Shown one piece after another: positions 58,821 through 64,000 of a DNA stretch of 64,000 nucleotides. This stretch comes from CAVTQY01 sp963736975 (GTDB taxonomy: Bacteria; Pseudomonadota; Alphaproteobacteria; Acetobacterales; Acetobacteraceae), in the NCBI GenBank assembly GCA_963736975.1, contig CAVTQY010000002.1:434001-498000 (forward strand), in the 5' to 3' direction. A program made the translations under genes and the position numbers. The stretch's first letter is position 1, and the number at the start of each line of letters is the position of its first letter. Under the pieces are notes generated by a model. That model searched no databases, was not told where the DNA came from, and saw nothing but the letters and a program-made list of their open reading frames with translations.

Positions 58821-60786
58821 CTATTGGGTTGCGTGCTGGTGGCTTTGCCAGTCCTGAAACTGCCGGAACAGCGCCTCCTTCTGGGCATCCGTCAGGGTGC
58901 TGCCGCCGACGCGGGTCAGGAACACGTTGAACTGGTTTTGCGTGCCGGAGCCGTTGGCGGCGGAGACGGCTGCTTGCCGCCGCAACCAATCCTGCGCCGG
59001 GCCGAAGCGAGTCCAACCGGGCACCTGCGCCGCCAGATTGACTTCCCGCCATTTCGGATGTCGCGGGGGTTGCTGGAAGAGTTGGAACTTGCTGAAAAAC
59101 GCGTCCACGAAACGGGCAACTTTGTTGTACCGCTCGGTTCCGGGCTGCCAGGCATAGACGGCCATCACGTCGCCGACCGCGATTGTGGGTATCGATGCAC
59201 CGGTCGGGACCAGCGACGGGTACTCATCATGCGTGAACTCGGCCGGCAGATAGGTCTGCGAGAGCAGGGCCTGGTCGATCGGCACCGGGAGGAAATGGAT
59301 GCCGCTGTCGGTCGGAATATTGGCGAACAGGGGGATCGGTGCGCCGCCGACATGGATGATGGCGGCGATGTCGCCATGCTCCAGCTCCTGCACGCCGTTG
59401 ACCTGTTTTTCGTGTTCGAGCTTGGCATGGATGCCGAGCTCGTCGAGGATGATCTCGGCGGTCATCGCCGAGCCGCTGCCGGCCACATCGACATTGACCC
59501 GTTGGCCGTCGAGATCCTTGAGTTGGGTGATGTCCTTGCGGGCGAGGACGTGAATCTCCTCGTTGTAGAGTTTGGCAATATAGCGGATGCCCTGGGTGAG
59601 ATTGGGGAACAGGTCGTGCTGCTTGGCATAGGTGAGCGCGTCGGCCTGCACGAAGCCGATATCGATGCCTTTGAGATAGAGAATGTCCGAGAGATTCTGC
59701 AGTGAGCCTTTGCCGAGGACCGGCAGCACGCGCAGCGTGGGACGCGTCTGCGCCGGGCGCGCCTGGGGCGGTGGCCAGCACGATACTCGCTCGGCTTTGC
59801 TGGTGGCGCGACGAGGCGGTCGCTTCGCGCACGCCCACCTTCGGGGCGTTCGACAGACCGGACGACCGCCAGGTTGCCGTTCCGAGGCCGCCCACCAGGA
59901 CGGCGGCCACGCAGACGAGAGCGCCCGGGTAGAAGGCGGTGCGTCGGCGCTCCGGCACCAACGATATCGGAAGCTGCGGCGGGACCGCCGGAACGGTACC
60001 GTCCGCAAACATGCATGCCGCGGCATCCACGACATCGGGGCGCAATCGGCGACAATCGCCCCGGGTGTCGCGCAGGCACTGCGTCACGATCCGGTCGAGC
60101 CTCTCCGGACTGCCGTTGGCTTGACAAACGACCCTGTCCAGGACCGCCTCAGACACGGCGGTGCCGACCGGGCCGCATATCTGTTCGAGACGGTACTGCG
60201 CAAACTCCAACGCCTCGGCATGAGTGAGCGGTTCGATGACCGGCCGAGCCTTTATCCGCTCCGCCAGGTCGCGCAGCTTGGGATCATCTAGGAGATCCCA
60301 GAACTCCGGTCGCGCAGCGAAGATGACCTGATGGTGCCTGATCCCGAGCGCATCCAGACTGGCCACGATCTGCAGATAGCCGAGCACGTCCGCCTGCAAG
60401 CACTGGGCGTCATCGAATACGAGGACCAGTTGCGCTCCGTCATCATCTGATGTAAGCGCGTTGAACAGCCGCTCCACATCTTCATCGGTGACGGCGCCGG
60501 CGGGACGGCCGAGCAGTTCCCCGATGACCTGCGGCAGCCGCAGCTTTTCCCGGCGTGGGTTGTCGACGCGCCGGATCCGCAGGTTGCGTTCGGTGAGCAC
60601 CGCGACTGCTGCTTCCAGCAGCGTCGTCTTGCCGAGGCCCCGCGCGCCGGTTAGGGCGACGAACGGTTCGCCCGCAACCACCCCGCGGACCAGGTCAGCA
60701 AGTATCTGGCGATGTGATCGCGGATTGAACGCAGGTTTGGTACGCCCGGGCAGCATGGAGGTCGTGCTGTCGGAACGATCAGCCAT
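58821..60786 (-). pseudogene. ExeA-like AAA ATPase fused to a TAXI-type solute-binding domain, frameshifted
   Basis: The first part (ATG 60786, GGGAGG upstream) is an ExeA-like ATPase: NPRSHRQILADLVRGVVAGE, Walker A GARGLGKTT, Walker B LVLVFDDAQCLQADVLGY, then GSPERLDRIVTQCLR. A membrane helix follows (YPGALVCVAAVLVGGLGTAT). The second part, in another frame to 58821, is a TAXI-family TRAP-transporter-like binding domain: GSLQNLSDILYLKGIDIGFV, LYNEEIHVLARKDITQLKDL, and VNVDVAGSGSAMTAEIILDE. The frames join near a GGGG run at 59765-59768; one fewer G gives a continuous ATPase-helix-periplasmic-domain protein. Cytoplasmic ATPase with external sensor is the inferred design; the ligand is unknown. 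Confidence 0.8.
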
Positions 60787-60972
60787 TCGAGTGCCTCCCG
60801 CGTCCCGATCATCGCCGGAACGGATTATCCGCTGCAAGAAACACTGGATAGCTGCTTTACGCAATGGTTTATTGCGATACAGAAGCGGGCCGCGCGTTCA
60901 CTTTTTGCGACCGATAAACATACCAGACTGATGCGTTTGCGGACCATATTCGGCCCCCGGCTACCGTCGGCG

Positions 60973-61776
60973 TCAGACTTCGTCTGTAAGGACGGTGAAA
61001 TCGGCCAATCGCGAGGGGCCAAAACTGGTACTGATGGCGACATCAGTCGCGTCGCGCCCGCGCGCCATCAGAATACGCCCGATGCGAGGTTGGTTGTGCC
61101 GCGCGTCGAATGTGTGCCAACGATTGCCGAGATACACCTCATACCAGGCACTGAAATCCATCGGCGCGTCCATTGGCGCAACCCCGATATCGCCCAGATA
61201 ACCGGTGCAGTAGCGGGCGGGGATGTTCATGCAGCGGCAGAACGTCACCGCCAGATGCGTAAAGTCGCGGCAGACGCCGACCTGCTCCATGTAGCCTTCC
61301 AGGGCAGTCCTGGTCGGACGCGCCTGCTGGTAGTCGAAGGTGATGCGGTCATGGACAAACTGGCAGATCGCCTGGGCGCGCGCCCAGCCGGGCGGCGTGT
61401 TGCCGAACAGCGACCAGGCGGTGTCGGACAGTTTGTCGGTCTCGCAATAGCGGCTGCCGAGCAGATAAACCAGGACATCATCCGGCAGGTCTTCGACCGG
61501 GATCTGCTGTGCCTCCGGAGCGATTTTATCGGACAGGCCGGTGTCACGGGTCACGAACTCGGTGGCGATCGTCAACAGGCCGGCCGGCGCGACGATGCGG
61601 GTGCAGATGTTGCCGAACTGGTCCGTATAGTCGCGCGCCTCGACCGGCGGATCGAAACGAATTTGATGCGGGCGGTCGAGATCGGACAGGCGCGATGGGT
61701 GAACGCTCAGCACCAGCAGCATGGGCGTCGGGTTCGCGCTGTCGTAACTGATCCGGTATCCGGCCTTGATCTGCAT
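60973..61776 (-). CDS. Transglutaminase-like cysteine protease-fold protein
   Basis: A 267-residue transglutaminase-superfamily protein. The catalytic Cys is in YMEQVGVCRDFTHLAVTFC, the His in MDFSAWYEVYLGNRWHTFDA (the usual HAWxEV is here SAWYEV, so the His is replaced or shifted) and the Asp in TFDARHNQPRIGRI. The N-terminal beta domain has SVHPSRLSDLDRPHQIRFDP. GGAGGCGTCTT precedes the ATG. It is the last gene of the ATP-grasp, alpha-E, transglutaminase operon. Confidence 0.85.
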   Translation of the reverse strand: MQIKAGYRISYDSANPTPMLLVLSVHPSRLSDLDRPHQIRFDPPVEARDYTDQFGNICTRIVAPAGLLTIATEFVTRDTGLSDKIAPEAQQIPVEDLPDDVLVYLLGSRYCETDKLSDTAWSLFGNTPPGWARAQAICQFVHDRITFDYQQARPTRTALEGYMEQVGVCRDFTHLAVTFCRCMNIPARYCTGYLGDIGVAPMDAPMDFSAWYEVYLGNRWHTFDARHNQPRIGRILMARGRDATDVAISTSFGPSRLADFTVLTDEV

Positions 61777-61794
61777 AAGACGCCTCCGGTCACG

Positions 61795-62709
61795 TCAGTT
61801 GGCTGCTGCCTGCGGCAGCGGAGCGGCGCTCGGTTCGGCATCGTCGGAGGTGACCTGCACCTCCACGGTCATGCCGAGACTGTCGGAGGGAAAGCCGGTC
61901 CAGGTGCCGGACAATGGCACCGCCTGCGCCGGGTCGCGCACCACTGCGACGCGAATAAGGTCGCGGTTGCCGACGATACCGTTGGTCGGATCGAACTCGA
62001 CCCACCCATCACCGGGGATATAGACTTCGAGCCAGGCATGTGTCGCGCCGCCGCCGACATAGCCTCGGTCGCGTCCAGGGGAGTAGAGATAGCCAGACAC
62101 GAAGCGCGCCGCGAAGCCGAGCGTACGAACCGCCTCCATCATCAATACCGCGAAATCCCGGCACGTGCCGCTGCCGAGCCGCAGCGTCTTGAGCGGCTCC
62201 TGCACGCCGCGTTCACCGCGCGCCACGTAGGTGAAGCGTTGCTTGATCGCTCGCGTCATCGCGGCCAGCAGCTCGTGCGTCGGCGTCTGCCCTTCGTTGC
62301 GGAGGAACTCCCGCGCCCAGCGGTCAAGTTCGTGGTTGGGGTCGGGGTAGGCCCGTTCGATCGAGCGCAGCAGGTCCGGCATTTCGTACGCATCGTAGGA
62401 AAACGGATAAAAGCGCGCATGATCGGCGGTCTGGAAGGTGAGCTCCTCGGTAGCGGAATGGTCGAGCCGGATGATGCACTCGACACGCAGCTCCGTGGTG
62501 CGGCCGGCGAATAACAGTTTCGCCACGCAGTTGCCGAACACGTCGTGAATCCAGCTTATGCCCGCGGGTTTCGGCGTAATCTTGAGTTCGGTGCCGATCA
62601 GCCGCTGGTCATGGCTGTCGCGCGGGCGGAACATCAGCCGGTGTTCGCCGAGCGCGACCGGCTGTTTGTAGCGGTAAGTGGTGACGTGACGGACGGTGAG
62701 AACCGGCAT
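61795..62709 (-). CDS. Transglutaminase-like protein with bacterial N-terminal domain
   Basis: A 304-residue protein with the beta-rich bacterial transglutaminase N-domain (LTVRHVTTYRYKQPVALGEH and then RLMFRPRDSHDQRL) and a full catalytic triad: Cys in GSGTCRDFAVLMMEAVRTLG, His in GGATHAWLEVYIPGDGW, Asp in VEFDPTNGIVGNRDLIRVAV. Homologues are tied to predicted peptide-modifying or peptide-cleaving pathways. ATG 62709 is just after the alpha-E gene stop (two-base gap). Confidence 0.93.
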   Translation of the reverse strand: MPVLTVRHVTTYRYKQPVALGEHRLMFRPRDSHDQRLIGTELKITPKPAGISWIHDVFGNCVAKLLFAGRTTELRVECIIRLDHSATEELTFQTADHARFYPFSYDAYEMPDLLRSIERAYPDPNHELDRWAREFLRNEGQTPTHELLAAMTRAIKQRFTYVARGERGVQEPLKTLRLGSGTCRDFAVLMMEAVRTLGFAARFVSGYLYSPGRDRGYVGGGATHAWLEVYIPGDGWVEFDPTNGIVGNRDLIRVAVVRDPAQAVPLSGTWTGFPSDSLGMTVEVQVTSDDAEPSAAPLPQAAAN

Positions 62710-62711
62710 GG

Positions 62712-63683
62712 TCAAGCGGCAGCGGACATGGGTTGGTAGCCGAAGAAGGCGATCGACAGCTCGCGCGTCACGGCAATGAGCTGACGTTGCAGCAGGTCGA
62801 GGAACTCGTGCAGTCCTTCGCGCAGGACCTGCTCGATGCGCAACGTCTGGAGCACGACACGGAGCCGATCCAGCTCCTCGGCGGCATCGTTGCCGCCGCG
62901 CAGCCCGTAGCGGGATTTGAGCTGGATCAGCAGGCGTTCGACTTCCTGGACGCAGAACGCAACCGAGCGCGGCAGTCCGGGATCCAACAACAAATAGCCG
63001 GCGATGCTAGCCGGCGTCATTTCCCGGCTCTGCAATCGCCGGAAAGCATGATAGCCGGCGGCGGAGCGCAGCAGGGCATTCCATTGGCTGATATCGACCG
63101 GTGAACCAACATCCTCGAGCCGTGGCAGCAGCAGATGATACTTGATATCCACCAGTCGGGTCATCTGGTCGGCACGTTCCAGGTAGCGGCCGATCTGGTA
63201 GAAATACCACCCCTGGTCGCGATAGAGCGTGCCCTCGGTGATGCCGGTATGGGTCTGCACGGCCTCCTTGATCGAGCTGAGCAGGCTGGAGAGCCCGCCG
63301 GGAGCGAGGTCTGCCGCAGTTACCGTCGCCACCCAATTGTAGAACATGTTGAGCTGCGTCCACATCTCGGTCGAGATCAACGGGCGAAGCGTGCTGGCGT
63401 TTTCGCGCGCGGCGGCGATGGCGCTGATCAGCGAGGTGGGGTTCTGCGCGTCGGTGATGTAGAACTGAAGCACGCTCGCTTCGGTGGCGGTTTCGTGGCG
63501 GGCGGCGAAAGCTTCCTGGTCGGCGTTCAGGGCGATGATCGAGAGCCAGCTCTGGGCGCCGCTTCTGTCGCGCGAAAACGTCGCGTTCACGTCCAGGATG
63601 CGCGCCAAGTTCTCCGCCCGCTCGACATAGCGGGCGAGCCAGAAAATGCAGTCGGCGTTGCGGGCGAGGAGAACGTCAGGCAA
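62712..63683 (-). CDS. Alpha-E domain protein (DUF403)
   Basis: A 323-residue helical protein, with the highly typical start LLARNADCIFWLARYVERAE and later QGWYFYQIGRYLERADQMTR. Alpha-E proteins accompany circularly permuted ATP-grasp enzymes and transglutaminases in a conserved set thought to make or modify small peptides. It starts at TTG 63683, overlapping the upstream ATP-grasp gene by 8 bases. Confidence 0.92.
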   Translation of the reverse strand: MPDVLLARNADCIFWLARYVERAENLARILDVNATFSRDRSGAQSWLSIIALNADQEAFAARHETATEASVLQFYITDAQNPTSLISAIAAARENASTLRPLISTEMWTQLNMFYNWVATVTAADLAPGGLSSLLSSIKEAVQTHTGITEGTLYRDQGWYFYQIGRYLERADQMTRLVDIKYHLLLPRLEDVGSPVDISQWNALLRSAAGYHAFRRLQSREMTPASIAGYLLLDPGLPRSVAFCVQEVERLLIQLKSRYGLRGGNDAAEELDRLRVVLQTLRIEQVLREGLHEFLDLLQRQLIAVTRELSIAFFGYQPMSAAA

Positions 63684-64000
63684 GGACCCAGGTATCCTTC
63701 GAGCCGCCGCCTTGGGAGGAGTTCACCACGAGCGAGCCTTCGCGCAATGCCACGCGGGTGAGCCCACCGGGCAGCACCCAGGTTTTCGCTCCGGTGACCG
63801 CGAAAGGGCGAAGATCGACATGGCGCGGCCGTACGGCGCCTTCGACCAGGGTCGGCGATACCGAGAGCGAGATGCAAGGCTGGCTGATGTAATTGGCCGG
63901 ATCGGCCAGCAGCTTGGCGCGACAGTTTTCCAGTTCGGCCCGATCGGCGCAGGGGCCGATGGTGATGCCGTAGCCGCCGGCCTCGCCGACCGGCTTGACG
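63676..64000 (-). CDS. Circularly permuted ATP-grasp protein, C-terminal part only
   Basis: The minus-strand frame entering from the window edge encodes VKPVGEAGGYGITIGPCADR, then ISQPCISLSVSPTLVEGAVR and RHVDLRPFAVTGAKTWVLPG, ending NSSQGGGSKDTWVLA. This is the usual C-terminus of the circularly permuted type-2 ATP-grasp family (DUF404/DUF407), which forms amide bonds. It is the first gene seen of the operon. Confidence 0.92.
   Translation of the reverse strand, partial: VKPVGEAGGYGITIGPCADRAELENCRAKLLADPANYISQPCISLSVSPTLVEGAVRPRHVDLRPFAVTGAKTWVLPGGLTRVALREGSLVVNSSQGGGSKDTWVLA

Noticed and set aside
1..64000. tRNA or rRNA genes
   Set aside because: I saw no cloverleaf with a conserved T-loop and no rRNA-like stretch on either strand while reading.

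Overview
This window reads as a high-GC chromosome segment from an alphaproteobacterium. The Acetobacteraceae/Rhodospirillales flavour is an inference from gene content and protein style (aerobic-type cobalamin cluster, NodT-type outer-membrane factor, TPR proteins with 48-residue units, IS481-type insertion sequence); I ran no search. Coding density is high, genes often overlap by 4 bases (ATGA/GTGA), and intergenic GC-rich palindromes of the CCTCTCCCGC type recur.

Layout. 1-3101: a minus-strand RND efflux operon (outer-membrane factor, adaptor, 5' end of the pump). 3209-7286: a cupin, an enolase-superfamily dehydratase, and a divergent polar amino acid ABC transporter. 7360-10476: a wrecked AlbA_2-type gene, an enoyl-CoA hydratase and a Crp/Fnr regulator. 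10581-11971 and 34368-35758: two near-identical IS481-family copies, each with its own 4-bp target duplication. 12175-19925: a secreted hydrolase, a polytopic spermidine-synthase-like protein, a Tat-type protein-L-isoaspartate methyltransferase, a NUDIX hydrolase, AlaX, a sulfurtransferase and MetC. 20015-23260: a trypsin-like protease fused to an 11-unit TPR-like array, divergent from a small Trypco1-like protein; this looks like a predicted conflict/defence module. 23319-34337: TfoX-like protein, PyrE, small membrane proteins, a D-threonate-type kinase/dehydrogenase pair (DtnK/PdxA2), SDRs, a PfpI-like protein and a decaying catabolic cluster.

35710-58781: a PAS-GGDEF-EAL protein, then an almost complete cobalamin cluster in several converging and diverging transcription units: cobS-cobT-cobB-cobA; cbiD; cobM-cobE-cobL; cobK; cobJ-cobI-cobH-cobG-cobN-cobW-DUF1636 behind a cobalamin riboswitch; cobU(P)-cobO-cobQ; cobD(cbiB); cobC. 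Oxygen-dependent CobG and CobN occur with the anaerobic-type CbiD, and no CobF is visible. 58821-64000: a protein joining an ExeA-like AAA ATPase to a TAXI-type solute-binding domain (frameshifted), then a transglutaminase / transglutaminase / alpha-E / ATP-grasp operon that runs off the window.

The most unusual non-coding signals are two arrays of TGTACA cores with an exact 32-bp period, five cores each. Each array begins within about 15 bases of a stop codon (pyrE and the pfpI-like gene), in the sense orientation of that gene, and ends in a hairpin that carries the last core in its loop. A second theme is single-base indels in short homopolymers that break cbiD, cobL, cobO (5' end) and the AAA-TAXI gene. 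These are either sequencing or consensus errors or genuine decay.
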